A stretch of 64,000 bases of DNA from Sphingobacterium sp. ML3W. Lineage in GTDB: Bacteria; Bacteroidota; Bacteroidia; Sphingobacteriales; Sphingobacteriaceae. The notes beneath the pieces are model-generated. The model was not told where the DNA came from. It saw only the letters and a list, made by a program, of their open reading frames with translations, and made no database searches. The stretch spans positions 1,426,001 to 1,490,000 of the forward strand of contig NZ_CP009278.1 in assembly GCF_000747525.1 (NCBI RefSeq), given 5' to 3'. A program made the translations under genes and the position numbers. Shown in pieces: positions 1 through 10,618 of this stretch. How positions within the stretch are numbered: position 1 is the stretch's first letter; every line of letters starts with the position of its first letter.

Positions 1-710
1 TAAACAGTCAGGCTACTCATAAAATGGGCTTTGTATGGTGCAGAGAGAATAAGTTGTACCTCTGGAGGTACACCCTTTATTTTACAGATGACATATTGTG
101 CGGTATAGGAAGTCACCGCAGCTAATGAAACGACATTTCGCCGATTAATTTGACAGAATTTTCCTGTAGGAAGAAGCGTTATAAGCTCTTCGAGACTTAT
201 GTTTTTTGCTAGAATATGCTGTCCGTCTGTCATATTTATATATTTATCCCTTCTATCGTGATCAGCAACCTCAATATAAGAAATTAGAGCTGCGTTAATC
301 CTAGTTTTACCTTGGTTACTATTCAACTCGATTATATCCAAGCTTGACTCTTCAAAAAATTGGAGCCATTTTACGGCTTTATCGAAAGCAATCTGTAACC
401 TATCCGCTTGATAAGGTTTACGTAAATAATCGACAGCATGTAAATCAAATGCATCAGCTGCATACTCTTTGTAAGCTGTTGAAAATATAATCGCTTTATC
501 GGGTAATCGCTTTGCTATATCGAGACCATTCATACCAGGCATATGGATATCGAGAATACAAGTGTTGAAATCTAGGTTGTTGCTCTGTTCTAAAAATTTA
601 TAGGGATTATTGAAACTTTTGACGATTTCAACACCCTTAAAATCTTGACATACCGCTTGCAGGTAGCTCAGGGAAGGAAGTTCATCATCCAACAGGATAC
701 ATTTAATCAT
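1..710 (-). CDS. LytTR-family response regulator (3' end beyond window)
   Basis: An open frame begins at the ATG at 708-710 and runs off the window start, so the C-terminus is missing. The N-terminal receiver domain has the acidic pair D8/D9, the phospho-acceptor D54 (in LDIHMPG) and the conserved Lys of YLRKP. After a linker comes a LytTR DNA-binding domain, recognisable from YIEVADHDRRDKYINM and the later GKFCQINRRNVVSL. The family binds direct repeats upstream of target genes after phosphorylation by a LytS-type kinase. The start overlaps the end of the upstream kinase gene by 8 bp, so the two are almost certainly co-translated partners. The target is unknown. Confidence 0.9.
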   Translation of the reverse strand, partial: MIKCILLDDELPSLSYLQAVCQDFKGVEIVKSFNNPYKFLEQSNNLDFNTCILDIHMPGMNGLDIAKRLPDKAIIFSTAYKEYAADAFDLHAVDYLRKPYQADRLQIAFDKAVKWLQFFEESSLDIIELNSNQGKTRINAALISYIEVADHDRRDKYINMTDGQHILAKNISLEELITLLPTGKFCQINRRNVVSLAAVTSYTAQYVICKIKGVPPEVQLILSAPYKAHFMSSLTV

Positions 711-1419
711 TTTTGTATAATTTTATTTTTACCGTTACCGTATAGATACCTTCTTTTTGCTCTGTGTTAAGATGATAATCAGAACCATATATTTTTTTCA
801 ATCGCTGAGCAAAGGTTTTATTACCCAATCCCCCTAAGTTTGACGTTGTAAACTGTTTAGGTTGAATTCGGTTAGATACGATGAGGATAAATTGATCATC
901 CATCACTTCAAATACAACTGAAATGAAGCTGTTTTCATTTTGAACATCAGCATGTTTAAATGCATTTTCTATTGGATTGATGGTCATAAACGGAGCGATA
1001 AACAATTCCCCGGCTTCAGGACTGATTTTTTTACGAATGTGAAGGTCAAATAGTGGACTTATTTTAAGTTTATTGATCTCAATCAGGTTCTGAGCGAATG
1101 CAATCTCATCTTTCAGTTTGACAAATTTTCCATCTGTTTCGTAAAGAATGTAATCCAATACATTGGATAGTTTGTCTAGTGCATGATAACTTTGGTAAGC
1201 GTGTGATTGGATTGCATTTAATGCATTTTTTAGCAAATGTGGATCTAATTTATAATCAATTGATTCATCTGGAAATGCGACACTGCTGATTTCACGACTC
1301 TGTCTTATCAATAACTCGTTTTGACGTTTTAAGTTACGCGTTTTCCAATAGAGATAGCCAATTAATAGGATAGCAGCTATAATTCCGATAATCAATAAAC
1401 AATAATAAAAAGGGGACAT
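703..1419 (-). CDS. LytS-type sensor histidine kinase
   Basis: A 238-residue kinase with one N-terminal membrane helix (about residues 4-24), a short coiled linker, and a His_kinase (PF06580-type) region. The phospho-acceptor is H61 in LDPHLLKNALNAI. The ATP-binding N-box NPIENAFKHA lies near residue 150 and a G-box follows in GGLGNKTFAQRL. There is no extracytoplasmic sensor domain, so the signal is probably sensed in the membrane or through a partner. It overlaps the downstream response-regulator gene by 8 bp and forms a two-component pair with it. Such small LytS/LytTR pairs are common in Bacteroidota. Confidence 0.88.
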   Translation of the reverse strand: MSPFYYCLLIIGIIAAILLIGYLYWKTRNLKRQNELLIRQSREISSVAFPDESIDYKLDPHLLKNALNAIQSHAYQSYHALDKLSNVLDYILYETDGKFVKLKDEIAFAQNLIEINKLKISPLFDLHIRKKISPEAGELFIAPFMTINPIENAFKHADVQNENSFISVVFEVMDDQFILIVSNRIQPKQFTTSNLGGLGNKTFAQRLKKIYGSDYHLNTEQKEGIYTVTVKIKLYKND

Positions 1420-1524
1420 ACTATTCTATTTTATTCTAATATAGCAATTTTCTAAAAAGACTTGGTGCTTTTAGGGTTGCTCTTTTGTGAAAACGCAGAT
1501 TTAATCAGTTATTCTTAAACAAGA

Positions 1525-1549
1525 AAAGCTCATCTTTTGGATGAGCTTT
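1525..1549 (-). terminator. Terminator of tRNA cassette 1
   Basis: A 10-bp perfect stem (1525-1534 with 1540-1549) with a 5-nt loop, followed on the minus strand by a T-rich stretch. It starts only a few bases after the 3' end of tRNA-Leu. The same stem follows the other two cassettes. Confidence 0.8.
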
Positions 1550-1553
1550 CTTG

Positions 1554-1638
1554 TACCTAGGGCGGGAATCGAACCCGCACTTCCTTAACGGAAACAGGAT
1601 TTTAAGTCCTGCGTGTCTACCAGTTCCACCACCTAGGC
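1554..1638 (-). tRNA. tRNA-Leu (anticodon TAA), copy 1
   Basis: An 85-nt class II tRNA read on the minus strand. The acceptor 5' GCCTAGG pairs with CCTAGGT (one G-U), the discriminator is A, the anticodon loop reads CTTAAAA, the variable arm is long and the T-loop is GGTTCGATTCC. No CCA is encoded. It lies 14 bp downstream of tRNA-Gly in the same transcript. Confidence 0.96.
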
Positions 1639-1652
1639 AGGTGATATTAATG

Positions 1653-1728
1653 TGGAGCGAAAGACGAGATTCGAACTCGCGACCCCAACCTTGGCAAGGT
1701 TGTGCTCTACCAGCTGAGCTACTTTCGC
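1653..1728 (-). tRNA. tRNA-Gly (anticodon GCC), copy 1
   Basis: A 76-nt tRNA on the minus strand with acceptor GCGAAAG/CTTTCGC, discriminator U and an encoded CCA. The anticodon loop TTGCCAA gives GCC. First gene of the cassette, ahead of tRNA-Leu(TAA). Confidence 0.96.
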
Positions 1729-1767
1729 ATTGTTAACAGTCAACAGTTGTTTTCTGTTTTGGTGATG

Positions 1768-1797
1768 CAAATATACGGCGATTTTTCAAAATTCAAA
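1768..1797 (-). promoter_or_regulatory. Bacteroidota promoter of tRNA cassette 1
   Basis: On the minus strand: TTTG (1794-1797), 18 nt, then TATATTTG (1768-1775), matching the Bacteroidota primary sigma consensus TTTG/TAnnTTTG. The 39-bp leader between it and the tRNA is 36/39 identical to that of copy 3. Confidence 0.75.
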
Positions 1798-2074
1798 ATT
1801 TAAATAAGCACTTTTTTATATATTCGATGTAATCCCCTCAGACTAAGTATATTTGTTTTGTAGGATATTCATGAATGCTTCAACATTACTGGTTTCTCTA
1901 CCATTAAAAATTCATTTATAACCGAAATAGTGCATTTTATTATCTCATGTTGCGTATAGAGGGAGTATTGAAGTAGGGGATCATGAATACTTTTGATTTC
2001 GCTATGTTATGCGCTATAGCTATTCATTAATAGTAAAGAAAAATTAATATTAAAATCGATAACAGCTTTAAAAC
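1798..2074. other. Intergenic spacer between tRNA cassettes 1 and 2
   Basis: AT-rich sequence with no supportable gene, RNA or repeat seen. It separates the two tandem tRNA cassettes. Confidence 0.5.
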
Positions 2075-2105
2075 AAAAAAGCTCATCTTTTGGATGAGCT
2101 TTTTT
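2075..2105 (-). terminator. Terminator of tRNA cassette 2
   Basis: A 13-bp perfect stem (2075-2087 with 2093-2105) with a 5-nt loop and a T-rich tail on the minus strand, directly after the tRNA-Leu 3' end. Confidence 0.82.
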
Positions 2106-2106
2106 G

Positions 2107-2191
2107 TACCTAGGGCGGGAATCGAACCCGCACTTCCTTAACGGAAACAGGATTTTAAGTCCTGCGTGTCTACCAGTTCCACCACCTAGGC
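2107..2191 (-). tRNA. tRNA-Leu (anticodon TAA), copy 2
   Basis: Identical over its 85 nt to copies 1 and 3 as far as can be read. Class II, anticodon TAA, no encoded CCA. Confidence 0.96.
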
Positions 2192-2204
2192 AAGGTGTAT
2201 TTAG

Positions 2205-2280
2205 TGGAGCGAAAAACGAGATTCGAACTCGCGACCCCAACCTTGGCAAGGTTGTGCTCTACCAGCTGAGCTATTTTCGC
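2205..2280 (-). tRNA. tRNA-Gly (anticodon GCC), copy 2, with compensatory acceptor change
   Basis: A 76-nt tRNA with encoded CCA. It differs from copy 1 at both partners of one acceptor pair: G7-C66 in copy 1 is A7-U66 here (acceptor GCGAAAA/TTTTCGC), so pairing is kept. Anticodon GCC is unchanged. Confidence 0.95.
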
Positions 2281-2291
2281 TTTTGATACTG

Positions 2292-2321
2292 CAAATATAG
2301 GCAGATTATAGATACTACAAA
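2292..2321 (-). promoter_or_regulatory. Bacteroidota promoter of tRNA cassette 2
   Basis: On the minus strand: TTTG (2318-2321), 18 nt, TATATTTG (2292-2299). The -7 element is only 11 bp from the tRNA-Gly 5' end, so this transcript has almost no leader, unlike copies 1 and 3. Confidence 0.75.
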
Positions 2322-2474
2322 ATGTTTTTTTACTGTTAAAACGTAATTCCCTCAAATGAAGCGAGATAATTTTTAAGATATCAGAAATCTAGTACAATTA
2401 CACGTGAATTGTGCTCGAATTGCGGTACAGCTAAGTAAGAGCTACGATTATCGTAGGGTAGTTTTTTTTAAAAG

Positions 2475-3185
2475 CTAAAAACTAATCGTATTGAACCGCC
2501 AGTGGTACGCATCGACAAGTGTAAGCTTGTTGCTATCGACCGGAAGTTCGGTTATGATTTTCAGAACCTGCATGGCCATCATACTACCGATGATACCTGG
2601 GAGCGGACCCAATACCCCATATTGTTCACAAGTAGGGGCATCTTCCGGACGAGGTGCCTCGGGATATAAATCCCGAAGTTGTTTACTCCCCTTATAATTG
2701 AAAACAGCCATTTGCCCTTCAAAGGCGAAAATACTACCATAAACCAATACTTTGTTTGTCCGAACACAGGCATCATTGACGATGTACCGCGTATTGAAAT
2801 TATCGGAACCATCTACAACGATGTCATAATCTTGAATGATAGATTCTGCATTCTCAATGTTTATTTTTATAAATAGGCAATCGATGTTGACAGATGAATT
2901 CAGCTCTTGGATAAATGTCGATGCACTATATACTTTTTCCTGCTGTACCCGTTTTTCATTGTGGATAATCTGTCGATTGAGATTATGGATTTCTACATGA
3001 TCAAAATCTATAATCCCTAAATTGCCAACTCCTGCAGCTGCCAGATACTGAAGTACTGGTGAACCCAGTCCTCCAGCCCCAATAACCAAGACTTTCGCAG
3101 CCATTATTTTTTGCTGCCCTTCAATGCCAATTTCGTTAATGAAGATTTGACGGGAATACCGATCAAAAGCATCGTGTGGTTGCAT
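2475..3185 (-). CDS. thiF: ThiF/MoeB/HesA-family adenylyltransferase
   Basis: An E1-like enzyme that adenylates the C-terminal Gly-Gly of the sulphur carrier ThiS in thiazole synthesis. At 236 residues it has the Rossmann ATP site VLVIGAGGLGSP (about 32-43), the DFDHVEIHNLNRQ motif, the DGSDNFNTRY segment and the Cys-bearing loop PTCEQYGVLG. The two CxxC zinc-binding pairs of E. coli ThiF and MoeB are absent: only three Cys occur and none are paired. It is the last gene of the thiamine operon, 30 bp after thiH. The context supports ThiF over MoeB; a dual role cannot be excluded. Confidence 0.87.
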   Translation of the reverse strand: MQPHDAFDRYSRQIFINEIGIEGQQKIMAAKVLVIGAGGLGSPVLQYLAAAGVGNLGIIDFDHVEIHNLNRQIIHNEKRVQQEKVYSASTFIQELNSSVNIDCLFIKINIENAESIIQDYDIVVDGSDNFNTRYIVNDACVRTNKVLVYGSIFAFEGQMAVFNYKGSKQLRDLYPEAPRPEDAPTCEQYGVLGPLPGIIGSMMAMQVLKIITELPVDSNKLTLVDAYHWRFNTISF

Positions 3186-3215
3186 ATATAAATGAATTTT
3201 TCGTTTTATTTGATA

Positions 3216-4334
3216 TTAATTTCCAGAATAACTTACCTCCCAATCTTTCATGATAGGGTCATACCCAGCTTGTCTAATGACATCCTGCATGGTTTCCATA
3301 CTACGTTCATCGCTGATTTCAAATTGTTCGAGCGATTGTGGGTCCACAACATAACCACCTGGGTTAGTTTTGGAAGCGGCACTCATACTCGTGACACCGA
3401 TTGGAATAATATGGTCTCTAAATTTTTCACGTTCACGTGTCGATATGGAAATTTCCAAATGCTCATTCCATAGCCGATATGCGCAGATCAATTGGAGTAG
3501 ATCGCGGTCTTCCATAATAAAATTTGGTGTTGACACTCCTTCAGCCGGACGTAATCTTGGAAACGAAACTGAATATTTTGTGCGCCAATAGTGTTTTTCT
3601 AAGTAATCAATATGTAATGCATTGAAAAAGCTGTCCACCCGCCAGTCTTCAAGGCCTAAAAGAACCCCTAATCCGATCTTATGGATACCCGCTTGACCGA
3701 TCCGGTCGGGTGTATCCAAACGATATTCAAAATTTGATTTCTTGCCTTTCGGATGGTATGTTTTATATACTTCTTGATGGTAGGTTTCTTGATATACTAA
3801 CACAGCATGGACACCCTCTTCTTGTAAGATGTGATATTCTTCCAATTGTAAAGGTTGTACCTCAATTGATATTTGAGAAAAATGGGGTTTCAATAAGGTG
3901 ATGGCATTTCTGAAGTAATTGATATCTACCGTTTTATTGGCCTCGCCACTGACCAATAGAACGTGGCTGATACCCATTGCTTTCAATGCCATGGCTTCCA
4001 GCAGTAATTCGCCGTTTGAAAGTGTCTTTCGCTTGATCTTATTGTCCATACTAAAACCGCAATAAGTACAGATATTCTGACATTCATTACTCAGGTATAA
4101 TGGTGCATACAATTGAATGGTTTTACCAAATCTTTGCTGCGTTATACGCTGCGTCATCTGTGCCATTTTTTCCAATTCGGTCGCTGCTGCAGGAGATAAG
4201 AAAGTGAGGAAATCGTTTAGGTTTCTTTTTTCCTTATGTAGGCTTCTTCTTACATCCTCAACTGTTGTGTTATATATCTTTCGCTTGATATCTTGCCATT
4301 CATATTGCGCAAATAGTTCCTGAAAAGCTTGCAT
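3216..4334 (-). CDS. thiH: 2-iminoacetate synthase ThiH (radical SAM tyrosine lyase)
   Basis: Cleaves tyrosine to dehydroglycine (2-iminoacetate) and p-cresol, supplying the glycine-derived part of the thiazole. It has 372 residues, the usual family length. The radical SAM cluster is C85-x3-C89-x2-C92, and the C-terminal BATS-type region contains the PRLRPAEG segment. It lies 9 bp downstream of thiG. The operon has no thiO (glycine oxidase), so the oxygen-independent tyrosine route is used. Radical SAM enzymes are oxygen-sensitive but this variant is widespread in aerobic Bacteroidota. Confidence 0.95.
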   Translation of the reverse strand: MQAFQELFAQYEWQDIKRKIYNTTVEDVRRSLHKEKRNLNDFLTFLSPAAATELEKMAQMTQRITQQRFGKTIQLYAPLYLSNECQNICTYCGFSMDNKIKRKTLSNGELLLEAMALKAMGISHVLLVSGEANKTVDINYFRNAITLLKPHFSQISIEVQPLQLEEYHILQEEGVHAVLVYQETYHQEVYKTYHPKGKKSNFEYRLDTPDRIGQAGIHKIGLGVLLGLEDWRVDSFFNALHIDYLEKHYWRTKYSVSFPRLRPAEGVSTPNFIMEDRDLLQLICAYRLWNEHLEISISTREREKFRDHIIPIGVTSMSAASKTNPGGYVVDPQSLEQFEISDERSMETMQDVIRQAGYDPIMKDWEVSYSGN

Positions 4335-4343
4335 AGTTATATT

Positions 4344-5114
4344 TTAATCAATTAAAAATGAGGTTAAAGGACTGGATGCTATAGCCCGATTTTCCGATAC
4401 GCCCAGACCCGCTTGATAAGCTTTTCGACCCGCTATTACGGCTTCTTTAAATGCTTCGGCCATCTGTATGGGATATTGCGCTGACGCAATGGCGGTGTTG
4501 ACCAATACCGCATCTGCACCAATTTCCATCGCTTTCGCAGCATCCGAAGGTGCACCAATACCGGCATCAATGATCACCGGAACATGACTTTGGACAATGA
4601 TCATTTCTAAGAAATCCAACGTGCGCAAACCTTTATTACTCCCAATTGGTGCAGCTAAAGGCATCACTGCAGCTGTCCCGACATCTTCGAGTCTTTTACA
4701 TAGAACGGGGTCGGCATGTATATATGGAAGTACGATAAAACCCAGTTTTGCGAGTTGTTCAGTGGCGAGCAACGTTTCAATTGGATCAGGCATGAGGTAA
4801 CGGGAATCTGGATGAATTTCCAGTTTTATCCAATCTGTTTCCAAAGCTTCACGCGCAAGCTGTGCCGCTAAAATGGCTTCTTTTGCATTACGAACACCAG
4901 AAGTATTGGGTAATAAGTGTACATGAGGAATTTGTAAAGCCTCTAAAAATGTGTCCGAAGAAGATTGATGATCTAAACGTTTTAGAGCCATCGTCACCAA
5001 TTCAGATCCAGACGCTTTAATAGCATCATGCATTTGGTTGAGATGACCAAACTTCCCTGTTCCTAAGAAAAGTCTGGATTGGAATATACGATCGGCTATT
5101 ATTAAATTGTCCAT
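4344..5114 (-). CDS. thiG: Thiazole synthase ThiG
   Basis: Condenses deoxyxylulose 5-phosphate, dehydroglycine and sulphur from ThiS thiocarboxylate to thiazole phosphate. It has 256 residues in a TIM-barrel fold. The Schiff-base Lys is probably K97 in [10 protein letters not shown], and the phosphate-binding segment [19 protein letters not shown] is conserved. Its start overlaps the end of thiE by 13 bp and thiH follows after 9 bp, so ThiG and ThiH, which form a complex in enterobacteria, are made together. Confidence 0.95.
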   Translation of the reverse strand: MDNLIIADRIFQSRLFLGTGKFGHLNQMHDAIKASGSELVTMALKRLDHQSSSDTFLEALQIPHVHLLPNTSGVRNAKEAILAAQLAREALETDWIKLEIHPDSRYLMPDPIETLLATEQLAKLGFIVLPYIHADPVLCKRLEDVGTAAVMPLAAPIGSNKGLRTLDFLEMIIVQSHVPVIIDAGIGAPSDAAKAMEIGADAVLVNTAIASAQYPIQMAEAFKEAVIAGRKAYQAGLGVSENRAIASSPLTSFLID

Positions 5115-5752
5115 TGTAGTTTGTTTTTGAGTTCTTGAATGAGGTCAGGTTGTTCGGATAGTAGACTAGAAACAGCTACCCCATACAATCCAGTTTCCTG
5201 TAGTTGTATAATATCCTCTTGCGAGATACCACCTATGGCATAAATAGGCGGGTAGGTAATGACCTCATTTTTTAATTGTTGCATGATCTGTTGGTATCCA
5301 TTAAGGCCTAAAATTGGACTTAGTTTTTCTTTGGTTGTCGTGAAGCGCAATGGCCCAAGACCGATATAATCGCAATTTTCTACGATGCGTTGTTTTACGT
5401 CAGTCAAGTTATTGGCTGTACCACCGATCATTTTGTCTGGGCCAAGCAATTCCCGAACTTTCTGTATGCTTGTATCCGTTAACCCCAAATGGACGCCGTC
5501 AGCATCAATCGTTTTGGCAATGCCAATATGATCATTGATGATAAGGGTAGCACCGTACTGTATGCATTTTTTTTGCACCCGAATTGCTAAGGCTAATAAT
5601 TGTACTTCATCGCCTTGTTTCCAACGAAGTTGAATCCAATCGGCACCATACTTGAGCACGTTGTTAATGTTTTTTTCCTGCTCTATGGCGGTTTTCCCTT
5701 GCGATATATATTGAATTTTACTGAACATGGTGTTGACCGAGTAAGCTGTCAT
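5102..5752 (-). CDS. thiE: Thiamine-phosphate synthase ThiE
   Basis: Joins HMP-pyrophosphate and thiazole phosphate to thiamine phosphate. At 216 residues it has the typical motifs: LRWKQGDE for diphosphate binding, [28 protein letters not shown] and the phosphate-binding GGIS near the C-terminus. It is the canonical copy, in contrast to the divergent paralogue two genes upstream. The start overlaps thiD by 35 bp and the end overlaps thiG by 13 bp, indicating translational coupling. Confidence 0.93.
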   Translation of the reverse strand: MTAYSVNTMFSKIQYISQGKTAIEQEKNINNVLKYGADWIQLRWKQGDEVQLLALAIRVQKKCIQYGATLIINDHIGIAKTIDADGVHLGLTDTSIQKVRELLGPDKMIGGTANNLTDVKQRIVENCDYIGLGPLRFTTTKEKLSPILGLNGYQQIMQQLKNEVITYPPIYAIGGISQEDIIQLQETGLYGVAVSSLLSEQPDLIQELKNKLQWTI

Positions 5753-6430
5753 GACTATTTAAAAATTGTTCGACATAAATTTTCCCCAAGCGGCACGCTG
5801 TCCTTAAATCATGACCTAAGGCTATATAAGCTGCGATTGCAGACGACAATACACATCCAGAACCATGCTTCTCCCAAACCTGTGTTCCCGATGGAGGCAA
5901 GTGAAATTGTTGGTTTTGTGTATGTAAGATATCTGTTCCTTTAAACTCGCGTTGATGTCCTCCTTTTTGCAAGATGGCAACTTGCGTCGTTTGAATGAAG
6001 TCGAGTAGCCCATTTTCCTGAAAATATTCATATTCAAACTGGTTGGGCGTTATCAATTGCAGTTGATTCAGGATAGCTGGAAAACCAGTACAGGGCTGTA
6101 GATTGAAAAAATTAAAACCAGAAGTACTGCTGATGACAGGATCCCAAATGATAAACGCATCTTTACAATGCTTTCGGATGGCGTATACTATTTTTACCAA
6201 AAATGATGGATTGGGTATAATGCCGATCTTAACTACTGTTATCGGATATTTGACAAGAAGTGTTTCGATAGCAAATAATATATCATGCAGCGCAAACCAT
6301 TCCAATTGGAAAAGTTTATCAGCAGATTGTAAGGTATTGGCAGTTAATACAGCCATACCCTGAACATGTAGCTGTTCCATTGTTTTGCTATCTGCAAGTA
6401 CCCCTGCACCTCCGCAGGGGTCAAATCCAG

Positions 6431-8865
<2,435 letters not shown>

Positions 8866-9072
8866 TTATCCGCCTTGTGTTGCAGTGATAATGAGAATTG
8901 TGTCTTGATTTTTTAGTTGGGTGGTAGACCAAGCTTTTTTAGGAATAACTTGGTTGTTCAGGGCTACAGCAATGCCCTTGCTTTTTTCTGGAAATTCCAA
9001 AAGCATCAATCCTTCCAAAGAGGAGGGAGGCTGTGCGAAAAAACGTTGTTGGTGGTTGATTGTGAGTTCCAT
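8866..9072 (-). CDS. thiS: Sulphur carrier protein ThiS
   Basis: A 68-residue ubiquitin-like protein ending in the required Gly-Gly (ATQGG), which ThiF adenylates and which then carries the thiocarboxylate sulphur to ThiG. The segment ALNNQVIPKKAW matches the family's central strand. It is the first gene of the operon, about 78 bp downstream of the TPP riboswitch. Confidence 0.93.
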   Translation of the reverse strand: MELTINHQQRFFAQPPSSLEGLMLLEFPEKSKGIAVALNNQVIPKKAWSTTQLKNQDTILIITATQGG

Positions 9073-9149
9073 TCCTTTTAATTTTTTTAATGTAAAAAAC
9101 TTTAGGAATGGCCACAGTTATGCAGGTATATGCACAATGAAGACATCTT

Positions 9150-9233
9150 ACTTTTCCCTACGCCAGTATGATCCGGATCAGGTTCTAAGGGTAAAATCTC
9201 AGCCTGCAAATCTTGCAGACACCCCTAAAGTTT
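9150..9233 (-). promoter_or_regulatory. TPP riboswitch (THI box)
   Basis: On the minus strand the sequence contains both hallmarks: the pyrimidine-sensor segment GGCTGAGATTTTACCC with TTAGAACCTGATC, and the pyrophosphate-side GATCATACTGGCGTAGGGAA; a closing P1 stem is formed by TAGGGGTG with CGTAGGGA. It lies in the leader of thiS-thiC-...-thiF and should switch the operon off when thiamine pyrophosphate is abundant. Upstream, TAGTTTAG (9237-9244) is a weak candidate for the -7 promoter element. Confidence 0.96.
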
Positions 9234-9428
9234 TCACTAAACTAGGGAAAATATTCTAATAAACGAAAAGAAGAAAAAAGTAATCACCATTTTCATCTTG
9301 GATATGGTAGTAACCGTGTTCCTGCATATGTAGTGAAAATTAAATCTGTATTAATAATTAATGGGATAATCAAATCTTTGTTAATACAATAGTAATAGCC
9401 TGTTAATATGTGTGTTAAAATGAAGGTC

Positions 9429-9436
9429 TACATTTG
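9429..9436 (+). promoter_or_regulatory. Candidate -7 element of the PHP-susC-susD operon
   Basis: TACATTTG matches TAnnTTTG. The -33 partner is weak (TATG 18 bp upstream). If used, transcription begins near 9442, leaving a leader of only about 15-45 nt before the possible starts of the phosphoesterase. Confidence 0.45.
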
Positions 9437-9486
9437 AGGAATTTTAAAATCTACCTATAATTAAAAAGAAATCAAGTTTATTTGCT

Positions 9487-10602
9487 TTGATAGCTGTAGC
9501 TTCTTCGTCGGTATTCGCGCAACAAGACGATACTGTAGTACAGCTACAAGAATTTAGAAACCCTAAGAAAAGAGAAGTTATTAATATTCCAAATGTTAAT
9601 AATTATCAAGTGTTAAAATGTGACTTTCATATGCATACTGTTTTTACAGATGGACATGTTTGGCCTAATGTTCGTGTGCAAGAAGCTTGGAAGGAAGGAC
9701 TGGATGCAATTTCTTTTACCGAACATGTCGAGTATACACCACATAAAGACGATGTGAAACCAGGTAATTTGAGATCTTATGAATTGGCGAAAAATATAGC
9801 TGCCGAGAGTAATATTTTACTTATCAAGGGTACAGAAATCACACGAGGTACGCCTCCAGGACATTTTAATGCTTTATTCATTCAAGATGATAAAAACCTT
9901 GTAGTTGACAACTCGCCGAGTTTGGATGAAAAGGCTATTCAGGCAGCTGTAGATCAGAATGCATTTATTTTTTGGAATCACCCAGGATGGAAGGCGACTA
10001 CAATCAAAGGGTCTTACGATTGGGTTCCATTTGTTGAGAAAATGTATGCCGAAAAGAAGTTAAATGGTATTGAAGTTGTCAATGGTTTTGGTTTTCATAA
10101 AAAGGCTTTAGATTGGGCTTTAGACCGTAACCTTACGGTTATCGGAAATACGGATGTCCATAATCTCATTGCGCATGATTATGATATCTCCCGAGCTGGT
10201 GTACACCGTACGATGACTTTAGTGATGTCCAAAGACCGTTCTGCCGCATCTATCCGAGAGGCTTTGGAGCAAGGTCGTACGATAGCTTGGTCTAGCAATT
10301 ATCTTTTTGGTAAGGAAGAGCATGTTCGCGATTTATTTCATGCATGTGTTTCTTTAAGTCCTGCATACCACAAGACTGCTTCTGCGAAAAAAGGTGATGT
10401 AAATTATTATGAATTAACAAACAATAGTGATTTATATTTTGAGTTAGAGCTTAAGGATGGCAATGCGACGCAAAAACTGACTTTATACCCTGAATCGACA
10501 CAGGTCTTGACGGCTTCTGCTGGTCAAAGTGCTTTAACTTATGAAGTAGTATCAACATATGTTCGAAGTGATAAGCATCTTCAAATTAAATTAAGCCTAT
10601 AA
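9487..10602 (+). CDS. Secreted PHP-domain phosphoesterase (Sb-PDE-like)
   Basis: A PHP-domain metal-dependent phosphoesterase resembling the Sb-PDE family of Bacteroidota and sphingomonads. The metal ligands sit in DFHMHTVFTDGH, SFTEHVEYT, GTEITRG, FWNHPGW and GNTDVHN. The coordinates start at TTG 9487, but this cuts a signal peptide. In frame upstream lie codons for I-I-K-K-K-S-S-L-F-A (ATA 9457, ATT 9460), which complete a normal n-region and hydrophobic core ending VFAQ. No in-frame ATG exists after the stop at 9445-9447. So the true start is a rare codon, TTG, or a mutated ATG. SusC begins 16 bp downstream, so the enzyme likely acts in the periplasm on the substrate taken up by SusCD. Confidence 0.82.
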   Translation: MIAVASSSVFAQQDDTVVQLQEFRNPKKREVINIPNVNNYQVLKCDFHMHTVFTDGHVWPNVRVQEAWKEGLDAISFTEHVEYTPHKDDVKPGNLRSYELAKNIAAESNILLIKGTEITRGTPPGHFNALFIQDDKNLVVDNSPSLDEKAIQAAVDQNAFIFWNHPGWKATTIKGSYDWVPFVEKMYAEKKLNGIEVVNGFGFHKKALDWALDRNLTVIGNTDVHNLIAHDYDISRAGVHRTMTLVMSKDRSAASIREALEQGRTIAWSSNYLFGKEEHVRDLFHACVSLSPAYHKTASAKKGDVNYYELTNNSDLYFELELKDGNATQKLTLYPESTQVLTASAGQSALTYEVVSTYVRSDKHLQIKLSL

Positions 10603-10618
10603 TTTCCCCTATTAAATC

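Noticed and set aside
1551..1736. A 61-codon frame over the tRNA cassette, repeated at 2104-2286 and 16003-16188
   Set aside because: The frames read through tRNA-Leu and tRNA-Gly on the opposite strand; the conservation is that of the tRNAs.
3192..3473. Plus-strand frames over the thiamine operon (also 5600-5944, 8230-8535, 8921-9259)
   Set aside because: Shadows of thi genes or of the riboswitch on the other strand, without coding features.
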